Source of the DNA: Novipirellula artificiosorum
GTDB lineage: Bacteria > Planctomycetota > Planctomycetia > Pirellulales > Pirellulaceae
Reading direction: 5' to 3'
Length of the DNA: 64,000 nt
Assembly: GCF_007860135.1 (NCBI RefSeq)
Contig: NZ_SJPV01000001.1
Coordinates: forward strand, 1,113,299 to 1,177,298
Part shown: in pieces, positions 1-9,800 of the stretch
How the letters are laid out: each line of letters opens with the position of its first letter
Position numbering within the stretch: position 1 is the stretch's first letter
Notes under the pieces: model-generated
The model's database searches: none
Seen by the model: only the letters and a program-made list of their open reading frames with translations
What the model was told of the DNA's origin: nothing
Position numbers and translations under genes: made by a program

Positions 1-414
1 TTGCCGTCGCGTTTCCCTCGGCCTTGGAACGACGAGCCACAAAAGCGATTCTATTTCGACCAATGGCTAAAAATGCCCTATGTGGATCCGAATCCCGATA
101 TTTCGTCGATTGGAAACAACTTGCCGTCGTTTGCGCAGCAGCTGGTCGACCATACAAAGGACCAGCGATTCACTCGGACTGCGATTGCGCTGAAACAGTA
201 CCAAATGAAGTTCGATCGGTACCCCGAAACGCTCAACGAATTGACCAAGGTTGGTTTGCCCGCTTCGGCGATGCTCGGCAGCGAGGGCAAGCCCTTCTAT
301 TATCGTGTGGAAAAACAGGGTGAATCGGTGACGGTCGGAACGTTACCGTATGAAATCAAGATTGATCCCGAAAAGGAGGCCTACCGTTACCACTCGATGC
401 TGCTGGAGTTGTAG
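1..414 (+). CDS. C-terminal end of an unknown protein (5' end outside window)
   Basis: The frame is open from base 1 and stops with TAG at 412-414, so the TTG at base 1 is probably not a true start and only the last 137 codons are present. The segment ALKQYQMKFDRYPETL (about residues 63-78) fits the pattern of an amphipathic helix followed by 'YPxxL' seen near the C-terminus of pseudopilin-like and many planctomycete exported proteins. This is a pattern resemblance, not a family assignment. No catalytic motif or membrane segment is visible in this part. It is followed by about 80 bases without a gene and then a convergent gene on the minus strand. Confidence 0.7.
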   Translation: MPSRFPRPWNDEPQKRFYFDQWLKMPYVDPNPDISSIGNNLPSFAQQLVDHTKDQRFTRTAIALKQYQMKFDRYPETLNELTKVGLPASAMLGSEGKPFYYRVEKQGESVTVGTLPYEIKIDPEKEAYRYHSMLLEL

Positions 415-493
415 CGGAAGCCGTAGCGGCTTCACGGATGTTGGAGATCACGGTTGGCGTGTTCCGTATGCCGAGCGAACGCTCTCGCGATCC

Positions 494-1678
494 TTACGAC
501 TCGGTCGCAACACCGCTTGAGCCGATCGCCGCTTCGAGGTCTCGTCTCAAATCTTCGAACGACTCGAGCCCGACCGACAAACGGATCAAGCCATCGGTGA
601 TCCCAAACCGCTCGCGGTCTGCCGCATCGTAGCTGGCGTGTGACATCGTCGCAGGTTGTTCAATCAACGATTCAACGGCACCGAGGCTGACGGCCAAGTG
701 AAATAGCGTCGTTGACTCGCAAACCTTTGCTGTCTCGCGAATCCCCGCATCCAATTCGAAGGTCATCATCGCGCCGAAACCACCTTCAAATGTCTGTGAT
801 GCCAACGCGTGTTGAGGGTGTGACGCCAATCCGGGATACAACACGCTGCGGATTCGCGGATGCAATTCCAACCATTGTGCCAATCGCAGCGCTGTCGCCG
901 ACTGTTCACGGACGCGAAGATCGAGAGTTTTCAGCCCACGCGATACGAGGAAACAGCTCAGTGGATCGAGTACGGCGCCGGTCGAATTTTGGATAAAGTA
1001 CAATTGGTCGTACAGGGAGCGATCCGCGACCGCCAACGTTCCGCCCAGGCAATCGCTATGCCCACCCAGGTACTTGGTCGCGGAATGCATGACGATATCG
1101 ACCCCTTTTTCAAGTGGCCGGACGAGAGCGGGAGTGCCAAAGGTATTGTCGACGCCGAACAGGCATTCCCGTCCTCGGGCAATCGCTACCAATGCATCCA
1201 AATCGGGGATCGTCAACCGCGGGTTGCCAATCGTTTCGGCCCAAATCAGTCGGGTCTTTGCGGTGATTGCGGATTCGACCGCCACCGGGTCGGTCATGTC
1301 CACAAGCGTGACGTCGATACCGCTGCGGTCACAAATCTTGTGCAGCAGTCGATAAGCACCGCCGTACAAATCACACCCAGCGACAACATGATCGCCACTG
1401 CGTAGCAACATCGTCACGCAGTGAATGGCGGCCATGCCTGACGAAAATGCCAAGGCATCGGAACCGCCCTCGAGTGACGCCAACGTCGTTTCGAGGTTAC
1501 GGCGAGTTGGATTCCCGCTGCGCGAATAGTCAAATTCGCCCCATTCGCCAGCAGCCGGTTGGCGAAACGTGCTGGCGAGATGAATCGGCGGAACGACGGC
1601 GCCCGTCGCAGGGTCGATTTCGTTTCCGACATGGATCGCGCGGGTGCGAAAATCGGCATCCGATCGTTGCTTGTTCAT
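494..1678 (-). CDS. trans-sulfuration PLP enzyme, cystathionine gamma-lyase / beta-lyase type
   Basis: This 394-residue protein belongs to the Cys/Met-metabolism PLP family (fold type I). It should cleave or form cystathionine in the exchange between cysteine and homocysteine. The PLP lysine is K202 in HSATKYLGGH; SSGMAA (about residues 79-84), the YSRSGNPTR segment and the C-terminal SLGAVESLIEQPATMSH are the usual family signatures. The start is ATG at 1678: it overlaps the stop of the upstream gene as ATGA, so the two are translationally coupled. An in-frame extension to 1903 would lie entirely inside the upstream gene and is rejected. Whether it is a gamma-lyase, beta-lyase or a second gamma-synthase cannot be decided from motifs alone. 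Confidence 0.9.
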   Translation of the reverse strand: MNKQRSDADFRTRAIHVGNEIDPATGAVVPPIHLASTFRQPAAGEWGEFDYSRSGNPTRRNLETTLASLEGGSDALAFSSGMAAIHCVTMLLRSGDHVVAGCDLYGGAYRLLHKICDRSGIDVTLVDMTDPVAVESAITAKTRLIWAETIGNPRLTIPDLDALVAIARGRECLFGVDNTFGTPALVRPLEKGVDIVMHSATKYLGGHSDCLGGTLAVADRSLYDQLYFIQNSTGAVLDPLSCFLVSRGLKTLDLRVREQSATALRLAQWLELHPRIRSVLYPGLASHPQHALASQTFEGGFGAMMTFELDAGIRETAKVCESTTLFHLAVSLGAVESLIEQPATMSHASYDAADRERFGITDGLIRLSVGLESFEDLRRDLEAAIGSSGVATES

Positions 1679-2985
1679 GCCGTCAACGCTTGCTCGATGT
1701 CGGCAATCAAATCCTCGGTGTCTTCGATTCCACAAGACATCCGAATCATGTTGTCTGCGATCCCAAAGCGTTTCCGATCTTCGGGTGTGTAGTTGAAATA
1801 GCTCATCACGTAAGGTTGTTCGATCAACGATTCGACTCCACCGAGGCTCGGCGCGATACGGGCCAATTTCGCGGCATCCACGATACGCGAGGTTTGTTTC
1901 CAATCGGCATCTTTGACCTCGAAGGTGATCAATCCGCCGAAGCCTCGCATTTGTTGCCGAGCGATGGAGGAAGTGGGATGAGATTCGGCGCCTGGGTAAT
2001 ACACCCGGCTGACGCGCGGATGCTTTTCCAGGAACTGCGCGACGGCCAGCCCATTTTCGTTGTGTCGCTGCATGCGAAGTCCGAATGTTTTGAGTCCCCG
2101 TTCGAGCATGTACAGGTTCTGAGGCGAGTTGATGCTGCCCAAGATGCCTCGCATGCCCCGAACTGGCTCAAGTGAATCGTGACGACCGCAAATCACACCC
2201 GCCAATAAATCGTTGTGCCCGCCGAGGTACTTCGTTGCCGAGTGCCAAACATAATCGACACCGAAATCGATTGGATTGATGTTGAAGGGAGTCGCCAAGG
2301 TCGCGTCGATCAGGGTTTCCACCTCATTGGCCTTTCCCACCGCGGCGAACTTCTCAAGATCGACGACCGTCAGATGCGGATTCGTCGGCGACTCGCTGAC
2401 CAGCATCTTCGTTCGTGACGTGATCGCGGATTCCAAGGCGTCAAAGTCGCCGGTGGGAACTTGGTGGGTGATCACGCCAAAACGCGAAAGATGCTTGCTG
2501 CAAAATTCGCGGCTGCGGTGATAGCACTGGTCAAAGAAGACGATTTCATCACCCGCACTGAGTTTCGTCATCAGCAGCCCGACGATTGCCGCCATTCCGC
2601 TGCTGTACAGAATCGCCTCTTCAGCGTGGTCGAGTGCAGCGAGTTTCGCCTCGACACTTTTCTCGTTTGGGCATCCATAACGACCATACTCTTCACGTTG
2701 TTCATCGCCTTGGACGAACCGCAAAATCGCGTCCGTGGATTCGAAAGTGAAGGTGGATGCCGTATAGATGGGGGTCGAGATCGCCCCTTCGGACTTTTGC
2801 CTTACTTCACCCGCGTGAACGCATTGTGTCGAAGGCCCTCCTGCCGAAGCGCCCCGTGTCGGAGGTCCCTGCTCGGCTGGGAGAGGATCCGAAGGCCCCG
2901 GAGTCTGGCCGCTTACGGGCGACACGGGCTGGGATGAACGCCTCAGATCGGGCGCATCAGAATCGATGGTCATATTTGTTATCAT
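1675..2985 (-). CDS. metB: cystathionine gamma-synthase-like PLP enzyme
   Basis: This 436-residue protein is of the same PLP family as its downstream neighbour. It probably joins an activated homoserine to cysteine to make cystathionine. The PLP lysine is K252 in HSATKYLGGH; SSGMAAI (128-134), the RYGCPNEKSVEAKLAALD segment and MRGILG (near 275) resemble the plant-type synthases. The first 50 or so residues are a Pro/Ser/Gly-rich extension without family similarity; ATG codons at 2985 and 2973 are both possible, and neither has a convincing ribosome site. It is the first gene of a two-gene unit with an ATGA overlap. Homocysteine production by direct sulfhydrylation is an alternative role. Confidence 0.85.
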   Translation of the reverse strand: MITNMTIDSDAPDLRRSSQPVSPVSGQTPGPSDPLPAEQGPPTRGASAGGPSTQCVHAGEVRQKSEGAISTPIYTASTFTFESTDAILRFVQGDEQREEYGRYGCPNEKSVEAKLAALDHAEEAILYSSGMAAIVGLLMTKLSAGDEIVFFDQCYHRSREFCSKHLSRFGVITHQVPTGDFDALESAITSRTKMLVSESPTNPHLTVVDLEKFAAVGKANEVETLIDATLATPFNINPIDFGVDYVWHSATKYLGGHNDLLAGVICGRHDSLEPVRGMRGILGSINSPQNLYMLERGLKTFGLRMQRHNENGLAVAQFLEKHPRVSRVYYPGAESHPTSSIARQQMRGFGGLITFEVKDADWKQTSRIVDAAKLARIAPSLGGVESLIEQPYVMSYFNYTPEDRKRFGIADNMIRMSCGIEDTEDLIADIEQALTA

Positions 2986-3430
2986 GGCTCTTTAGCAGTT
3001 CTAGGCTGCAAGCGGCCGCAAATCCCTAATGAACGTGAGCTCCGCCGAGCCACGTCCATTCACGTCGCTCATAGGCTAGCCGCGGCAAACCGTCGCGGCA
3101 AGGGTTTTTCTGGTGAAGTGGAGGAAATACCGTCTCACCGGCTCCATGGGCCGCCAGCGGTGTGAATTGCGACAGTACATTATCGTTAGTGCAGGTCGCC
3201 ATAAATGGAGGAACATCAACCACTTATGGCAGCAAAGCCGAAATGGCAACAGCGAGATTCTGCTACAAGAAATCACAAGATTTGAGGATCACGGATGTCG
3301 AAGCCTGTCTTGCTGGATGTCGAAGCCTGTCTTGCTGGATTGAAACCCCGCCTTGAAACTTTGAAACACAGAGCACCCGTGAACACCTCGGTTCCTTCAT
3401 TTCTTCAATCCTCCAGTCCATGTCTCCTTG
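2986..3430. other. 445-base divergent intergenic region
   Basis: No gene is supported here. The region must hold the promoters of the metB-like gene (minus) and the SLC13 transporter (plus), but I see no convincing -35/-10 pair and no recognisable SAM riboswitch. It contains a short GC hairpin (GCCGCG at 3079-3084 with CGCGGC at 3094-3099, followed by AAGGGTTTTT) and a 22-base tandem duplication at 3293-3336. Confidence 0.6.
3293..3336. repeat. 22-bp perfect tandem duplication
   Basis: The unit GGATGTCGAAGCCTGTCTTG (first 20 of 22 bases) occurs twice in perfect tandem, at 3293-3314 and 3315-3336. It lies about 95 bases upstream of the SLC13 transporter start. It looks like a recent slippage duplication. 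Confidence 0.85.
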
Positions 3431-5008
3431 ATGCCTGACGCACCTCAACGCAGCGGAACGATGCAGTGGATCGGTTTTGTGCTCGGACCGTTGTTGGCAG
3501 TGGCAGCGCTGTATCTGCTGCCGCAACAGTTCCACGCGGTCGCTGCCGAGGGGCCAGATCGTTTGCTCGATTTTTCCTGGCCTGGCCGCGCGACCTTAGC
3601 GGTGATGTTGTGGATGGGGATATGGTGGTTGACCGAAGCGGTCCATATCAGCGTCACGGCCTTGTTGCCGATCGTGCTGTTCCCGTTACTCGGAGCCACG
3701 ACGGCCAAGGAGGCTTGCTTTCCCTATTCCGATCCCTTGGTGTTTCTGTACTTTGGTGGTTTCATCATCGCGCTCTCGATGCAGCGATGGGGCCTCGGGA
3801 GACGGATCGCTTTACTAACCCTCGGAGTGGTTGGAACCAGCGCGACGGGCATGGTCGCCGGATTTATGCTTGTCACGGCGGTACTCAGCGCGTTCGTTTC
3901 CAACACCGCGACCACCGCGATGATGTTACCGATTGCGTTGAGCGTGATTGGGCTGCTGCGTCAATCGGATCGTGACGAGACTCGGGATCCGCAATCACCC
4001 GACTTGCAAGCGGGACGCGATCGTGTCGGCCCATTTAGCGTTTGCTTGTTGCTCAGCATTGCCTACTCCGCGTCGGTCGGTGGCGTGATGACCATCATCG
4101 GCACTCCCACCAATGCGTTTCTTGTCGGTTTTCTTCGAGACAAAATCGCTCCCGAATACCGTCAAGACTTCAGCTTCTTTTCATGGTTACCGATTGGCGT
4201 TTCCTTCGCCGTCGTCATGTTGCCGATCATCTATTTGGTGTTGACGCGATTCGCTTTTCCGATCAAGGGGATCACGATGGCAGGAGGGGCACAGCTTGTA
4301 AAGAAAGAGCTGGACAAGCTCGGGCCAGTCAAACGTGGCGAGTGGAACACGTTGGTTGTGTTTTGTGTGACCGTGCTGTTGTGGTTCGTTCGCCCCCTCC
4401 TGACGCGTCTGGAAATTCCTTTTGGCGACATCGTTTATCGTCCTTTGGCGAATCTCTCGGACCCGGTGATCGCCATGTTGGGTGCTTCGTTGCTGTTTGT
4501 GATACCGGTTGAGGTCAAGAACCGAGTGTTCACGATGGATTGGGAGCATGCATCCAAGATGCCATGGGGGATTTTGTTTTTGTTCGGGGGTGGACTCAGT
4601 TTGGCGGCCGCAATGCAGGCAAACGGGGTTGCCGAGTTCATCGGCAGCCAAGCGGGCGTGTTCGCCGTGTTACCGGCGGTCGTGATTGTCTTGATCGTTT
4701 CGATCGCAATCGTCTTTCTGACGGAATTGACGTCGAACGCAGCAACCACAGCATCGCTCGTGCCCGTGTTGGCGGCACTGGCGCCTGGGTTAGGGGTCCA
4801 CCCTTACCTATTGATCTTCCCTGCGACGGTGGCCGCCAGTTGCGCGTTCATGTTGCCGGTTGCCACGCCCCCGAATGCCATCGTGTTTGGGTCGGGGGAG
4901 ATCACGATTCCGCAAATGGCCCGCACCGGCATTTACTTGAACCTGATTGCGGTCGTGCTCGTTACCGCTTTGGCCTTCTACGTGGTGAAGCCTTGGTTGG
5001 GCGTCTGA
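3431..5008 (+). CDS. SLC13/DASS-family anion (dicarboxylate or sulfate) : sodium symporter
   Basis: This is a polytopic inner-membrane protein of 525 residues, the usual DASS length. It should import a divalent anion such as succinate, malate, citrate or sulfate with Na+. The two family signatures are present: SNTATTAMMLPIALS in the N-half and TELTSNAATTASLVP in the C-half, with PVATPPNAIVFGSG following the second. These SNT motifs form the sodium and carboxylate binding site in characterised members. The start is ATG at 3431; the preceding in-frame TTG is ignored. Substrate is not decidable here. Its neighbour is a divergent trans-sulfuration pair, so a sulfate role is possible but not shown. 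It ends 48 bases before the convergent K+ channel gene. Confidence 0.88.
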   Translation: MPDAPQRSGTMQWIGFVLGPLLAVAALYLLPQQFHAVAAEGPDRLLDFSWPGRATLAVMLWMGIWWLTEAVHISVTALLPIVLFPLLGATTAKEACFPYSDPLVFLYFGGFIIALSMQRWGLGRRIALLTLGVVGTSATGMVAGFMLVTAVLSAFVSNTATTAMMLPIALSVIGLLRQSDRDETRDPQSPDLQAGRDRVGPFSVCLLLSIAYSASVGGVMTIIGTPTNAFLVGFLRDKIAPEYRQDFSFFSWLPIGVSFAVVMLPIIYLVLTRFAFPIKGITMAGGAQLVKKELDKLGPVKRGEWNTLVVFCVTVLLWFVRPLLTRLEIPFGDIVYRPLANLSDPVIAMLGASLLFVIPVEVKNRVFTMDWEHASKMPWGILFLFGGGLSLAAAMQANGVAEFIGSQAGVFAVLPAVVIVLIVSIAIVFLTELTSNAATTASLVPVLAALAPGLGVHPYLLIFPATVAASCAFMLPVATPPNAIVFGSGEITIPQMARTGIYLNLIAVVLVTALAFYVVKPWLGV

Positions 5009-5056
5009 AGTCACGGCAGGGCCCGACTCTCATCCGCCCTTGGCGTCACCGTGACC

Positions 5057-5950
5057 TTACGACATCCTCGAACCACAACGATAGCAGTAATGTGCTTCGC
5101 TTCGATGCCCCGTCGCTTCGCAAATGGGACAGCCGGTGCGGTCGTCCGCCATGGTACCTTTCGCGTTGATCATTTCGGCACTCACGAATCCCGTTGGCAC
5201 GATAATCAAGCTGTAGCCGAGCAAGATCAGGGCTGCGGAAATGATTTTTCCGATCACGGTTTTCGGAACGACATCGCCATAGCCAACAGTGGTCATCGTC
5301 ACGGTCGCCCAATACATCGCTTGCGGAATGGACGTGAAATCGCTTTCGGTGTTGATTTTTTTTTCAGGGTCGACGTTAAACATCAACGTTTCGACGTGAT
5401 ACATTAACGAACCGCTGATCGTCACCGCAACGAGAACGACCGACAAGAAGACGACGATCTTGTTGCGTGCTCGCCAAATCGCCGTTGATAACTCGTTCGC
5501 CTCGTTCATCATCCGCCACAGCTTCATGACGCGAAAAACGCGCAACAATCGGATACTGCGGAGTGTCAGCAAGGCGCTGGAAGAACTGCCAATCAAGAGC
5601 GTCAAGTAGCCTGGCGCGATGCTAAGCAAATCGATGATCCCCCAAAAGCTGAGGGCGTAACGAAGGGGGCGGCGCGAGCAGACTAAGCGGAGGACGTATT
5701 CAATGGTGAACAGAATCGTCAGTGCCCACTCGGCCACTTGGATCCAGTCATTGTCGGCGTAACCATCAACCGTTTCGAGGGAAACGAAAAAGATGCTGGC
5801 AAGAATCGCAAGGAGCAATCCAATGTCGAACCAGCGTCCGGCATGCGTGTCGGCTTCAAAGATGACATCGTACATGTGGACTCGCCACGGTGGCGAGTCC
5901 GGTCGCTGTGTCAGTCGACGACGCTGGGTCGAGACGGTAGGTGGCGACAT
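5057..5950 (-). CDS. voltage-gated-type potassium channel with C-terminal zinc ribbon
   Basis: This 297-residue six-helix ion channel subunit should conduct K+ across the inner membrane. The arginine-rich S4 helix runs about 129-147 (RSIRLLRVFRVMKLWR), and the selectivity filter TVGYGD is at 221-226, followed by S6. The tail holds a four-cysteine zinc-ribbon-like knuckle (C274, C277, C289, C292), which is unusual for this channel family. ATG 5950 is preferred because AAGG lies 5 bases upstream; an internal Met (residue 26) is less likely. The start is one base after the stop of the upstream lipoprotein gene, so it is the third gene of a secretin-lipoprotein-channel operon. No RCK/cyclic nucleotide domain is present. 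Confidence 0.9.
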   Translation of the reverse strand: MSPPTVSTQRRRLTQRPDSPPWRVHMYDVIFEADTHAGRWFDIGLLLAILASIFFVSLETVDGYADNDWIQVAEWALTILFTIEYVLRLVCSRRPLRYALSFWGIIDLLSIAPGYLTLLIGSSSSALLTLRSIRLLRVFRVMKLWRMMNEANELSTAIWRARNKIVVFLSVVLVAVTISGSLMYHVETLMFNVDPEKKINTESDFTSIPQAMYWATVTMTTVGYGDVVPKTVIGKIISAALILLGYSLIIVPTGFVSAEMINAKGTMADDRTGCPICEATGHRSEAHYCYRCGSRMS

Positions 5951-5951
5951 G

Positions 5952-6839
5952 TTACCTTACCGGCATCGTTGCACTTGCGGGCAACACGGTGTCGACGGTC
6001 GGACGCGATGCCATGCGGATTTCTTGAGACGGCACCGACGTTGACTGTGCAATGCCCGAGTCACCATCAAACCGCTGGGTTCCCGGGACCGAGATCGATG
6101 GGATCGATTTTCGATTGGAAAGCGGCGAACGACGTCTCTCGATAGTCGTCGTCGTCAACCCCGACGTGCGCGTGTTGATTCCGGCGGTCGCCTGTTTGTA
6201 CTCTTGGTATTGGGGCGACAAACGGGACTGCTCTTCGGCGATTTGGTTGATTCGGGACTTTTCACCGGGCAACATGATGGTCGAGGGGACCCCTTGCACC
6301 AGCTTTGGCGATGGGTACGGCTTGCCGTCGGCGGTCAATTCGCTGCTCTCGACGGCGAGAGGTTTGAAGGATGCGACCAGAGAAATCCGACGGGGTTCAC
6401 CGCCGATCGCGTCCCACGGAATCCAGACGCTGTAGGAAGCGCCCAAGTCCGATTGGCTGAAGTGTCGGGTGAATTGCTCGGGTGTAAACTCGAAACGCTT
6501 GACCGTTTTTTCTGGATTCGAACTTTCTTCGTCAAACCCATGCACGACCAAGGTCCCTTCGACGGGCACGGGGCGTGATTTTTCGTCGTAGAAGAAAATT
6601 CGGCCTCCGAAGCCGCGAGTCGGCGTTCGCCCTGTCTGGACGAGCGTATCGGGAGTCCAGGTGGTCGCCATCTTGACCGGGTTCGGGTACGGCACGATGA
6701 CGTCCTTCTTTTTGCTCCACGGCATCCACTCGGCAAAGGACTTGCTCGACTTGTTGCTCGACAGACTTGAACATCCAACACTCGATAGCATCGCGATGAC
6801 CGCGACCAACGTAAGGCTTTGTTTGAAGATCGTATTCAT
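5952..6839 (-). CDS. exported lipoprotein of unknown function
   Basis: This is a 295-residue protein with a hydrophobic N-terminal segment ending in a probable lipobox (SSVGC, Cys at residue 23), so it should be membrane-anchored outside the cytoplasm. The body has a charged MPWSKKKD stretch followed by beta-rich sequence (GGRIFFYDEKSRPVPVEGTL) and a Ser/Thr/Arg-rich tail. I do not recognise a family. ATG 6839 is chosen over the Met at 6851, because 6839 overlaps the secretin stop as TGATG. The close coupling to the secretin suggests a pilotin-like or accessory envelope role, which is only an inference from position. Confidence 0.75.
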   Translation of the reverse strand: MNTIFKQSLTLVAVIAMLSSVGCSSLSSNKSSKSFAEWMPWSKKKDVIVPYPNPVKMATTWTPDTLVQTGRTPTRGFGGRIFFYDEKSRPVPVEGTLVVHGFDEESSNPEKTVKRFEFTPEQFTRHFSQSDLGASYSVWIPWDAIGGEPRRISLVASFKPLAVESSELTADGKPYPSPKLVQGVPSTIMLPGEKSRINQIAEEQSRLSPQYQEYKQATAGINTRTSGLTTTTIERRRSPLSNRKSIPSISVPGTQRFDGDSGIAQSTSVPSQEIRMASRPTVDTVLPASATMPVR

Positions 6840-9800
6840 CAGCGAATCCATGCTTGCGGGAAAATACTCGGAATCGGTTGTGTAGTGGAGTTCTGGGATT
6901 GCGTCGTCGGTTTTTGGCCCGACGCGCCGAGTCGTGTTGGGAAGGATGCGGCCGGCTGGGACACACTATTCGCATTTTGCCAACTGACTTGACGTGACAC
7001 GTTGGTCGACGGCGTCACCGGGGCTCGCGACGCACCCTCTTGGAACCCTGGTGAGAGGGGTTGTGTGGATCTTGGAATCGATAACGCATCTTGCGGGATC
7101 GATTCCGAATAAGGATTCGAGATGGGTTCCGACATCGATGGCGTGACTCGGCCATCGGTCGCTCCGTTGACCCCAGCACCCGTGTCCAGGTACATCGCGT
7201 TGGGCGACGACGTCGCTTCAAGCGGCACCATCTGCGTGCTTTGCTGCTCTGGCAATAAGGTAGATCCATAGATCGCACCTTCGGACAAGGAGGAGGCGCC
7301 CTGATTGATCATCGCGGGTGCCGTCTGGATCAAGCCCTCGCTGTGAGCATCGTCGGAGATCATCACGGAATCCGCATCGGGGCAAAACACGTCTGCTGCA
7401 TCTGTGTCGGGATAATACCGTCGGTCGCCCGAATCGGAGTGTTTTTGGAAGTCGTCGATCGTAGGCTGCATGTCGGGATAGATCGTTCCACCGACCGCAG
7501 GTCCCCACAAACCGTAGCCACCGCTCAGGCCGACGTCGCCGTGCATTTCGACAATATCCGCCAGACACCAACTCATTCGGCTCGATTCGGAGGCTTTGAC
7601 ATAATCGAGGTCTTCTTCGCCGTTGATCACCATCGGAGTGAGGATCACCAGCATCTCGGTTCGTTCTTCACCTTCTCGGTCGTACTTGAAGAAGTAGCCG
7701 AGTACGGGGATGTCGGCCAAGTAAGGCACGCGGCGACTTGTCGCGACGCGAGTCTTTTGGATCAAACCACCAAAAATGACGGTTTGTCCGCTGTAGGCGG
7801 CAACGGTCGATTGCGCGGTGGTTCGCAGAATGTCGTCGATGGTCACGGTTCCCCCGTCTCCGGTTGGAACCACCGTACCGTTGTTGTCATCACGGGCCGA
7901 GCGGGTGGCATTGATGTCCATAATGATCAAGCCATCTGCACCAACGCGGGGCCGGACCTCCATGATCAAGCCGACTTCGATATCTTCGGTGACCACCTGA
8001 GTTCCAGCAACGCCGTTGTTGATCACACCGGTCACTCGTGCGATTTGGCGTCCTACTTGAACAAAGCCTTCGGTGTTGTCCATCGTCATGATCTGAGGAC
8101 GACTGAGGATCTGCAGCCGTTGTGCATCTTGAAGCGTTCTCAGCAACAAGCTGACCGATTCACTGGCGGCACTCAACACAAACCCACCATAACCCAGTGA
8201 GCTATTGGTCGATCCCACGCCGAAACTACTCAACCCGCGTCCCGCCAAGCTTTCTTGACCGAACGAGTTGACATTTGGCGTTCCATTACCGTTGTAGGTG
8301 AAGCCGGGAACCGATTGAGGGTTATTGGTGGCGATCGATCCGGTTGCAATGCCCCGGTCAAACATTAACGAGTCTTGCAAACCCACTTCGCCACCGATTT
8401 CGAATTCGTCGCCGAGTCGTACTTCGGCCAACAACACTTTCATCAAGACCATCGGACGGCGGCGATCTAGCTTGTCGATCAATCGTCGCACGTCTTCATA
8501 CAACCGAGGTGAAACACTGAGCAGCAAACTGTTGCTGATCGGTTCCGCGATTGCGATCAGGTCACGGTCGGGCAAGTCGAAGGGCCCTAACCCGCCTTGT
8601 TGAAACTGTGTGATCGAGTTCAATCGTGTCGATCGCTGTGTCACATAGTCGCTCACCGCTGTTGCGATATTTGCAGCATCACTGTGTCGCATCCAGATCA
8701 CTTCGGTAATCCGTTCGGAAAAACCAGTAGTATCGAGACGCAGCAAGATGCTCTCGGCGACTTCCAAATCGTCCGCCGAACCGCTGGCAATAATGCTGTT
8801 GGTCCGTTGATCGGTGCTGAACCGTAGCGGGACCAGCGAAGAGTCACCCGAGGCGGTCGAGGACGGCAAGCCGGTCAAGTTGCCTGCACCAACGCTCGTC
8901 CCACCGGTTGCCGCGTCGTCTCCAAACAAATCCTGTAAGGCCGCAGTCAACTGAGTGGCGTCTCCATTCTCGATCGTGAAAACTTTCACCAACGAGGCGA
9001 TTCCTGGGGCAATGTCCAACTGGCGAATCAACTCGCTGATCAATGGCATGCTGGCGGCCGGTGCCCGAACGACGATCGAGTTTGCATTCGTATCGGCGGT
9101 CACAACCGCTCCCGCCAGAATCCCTGAGTCAAGAATCTGGTTTCCATTGTCGCCGAGCGGGACGATCGAAATGGTGGTCGAAGGCGTTGTCATGTTTCCA
9201 TCACCATCCACTTCACTTTCACCGCTGATCGCTTCTTGAATCACGGGTGCCAGGTCTTCGGCAATGGCATTGCTGAGCGGGAAAATCTTGATTTCGCTCT
9301 TGGCGGAATGCTGTTGAACGTCCAACTCATTGATCAATCGAGTGACTTCGGCCATGTCCCGAGGTGCAGCACTGATGATTAGCGAATTGGTTCGATAGTC
9401 GGCCGTGATCCGCACTCGAGGCCCAAGGGCGGGGCGGGGATCATCGTCGGAGCCCGGCAACGCGGTAAAGAACTCGCGAATGCTCTCCTCGGCATCGGCT
9501 GCTGAGGTATATTGCAATCGAAAGATCCGCAGTCGACTCGACTCGTCAATCGGGATGTCGACCTTCGCAATCAAGTCGCGGACGCTGTTGATCGCTTCAC
9601 TGCGTCCGATGAGAAGCAGTGCATTGGGCGTGTCGAGCGCGGTGATGCTGACGGCACCTTGTCGAGCGGACAACACATCGTCGTAAAGCTGCGTGAGTAG
9701 CTCTGCGACCGCGTTGCTATCCGCGTACTTCATCTCAATCACTTCGATATCGGGCTGAGTGACCTCGCTTTGTTTCTCGATTTCGCGGATCACATCCATC

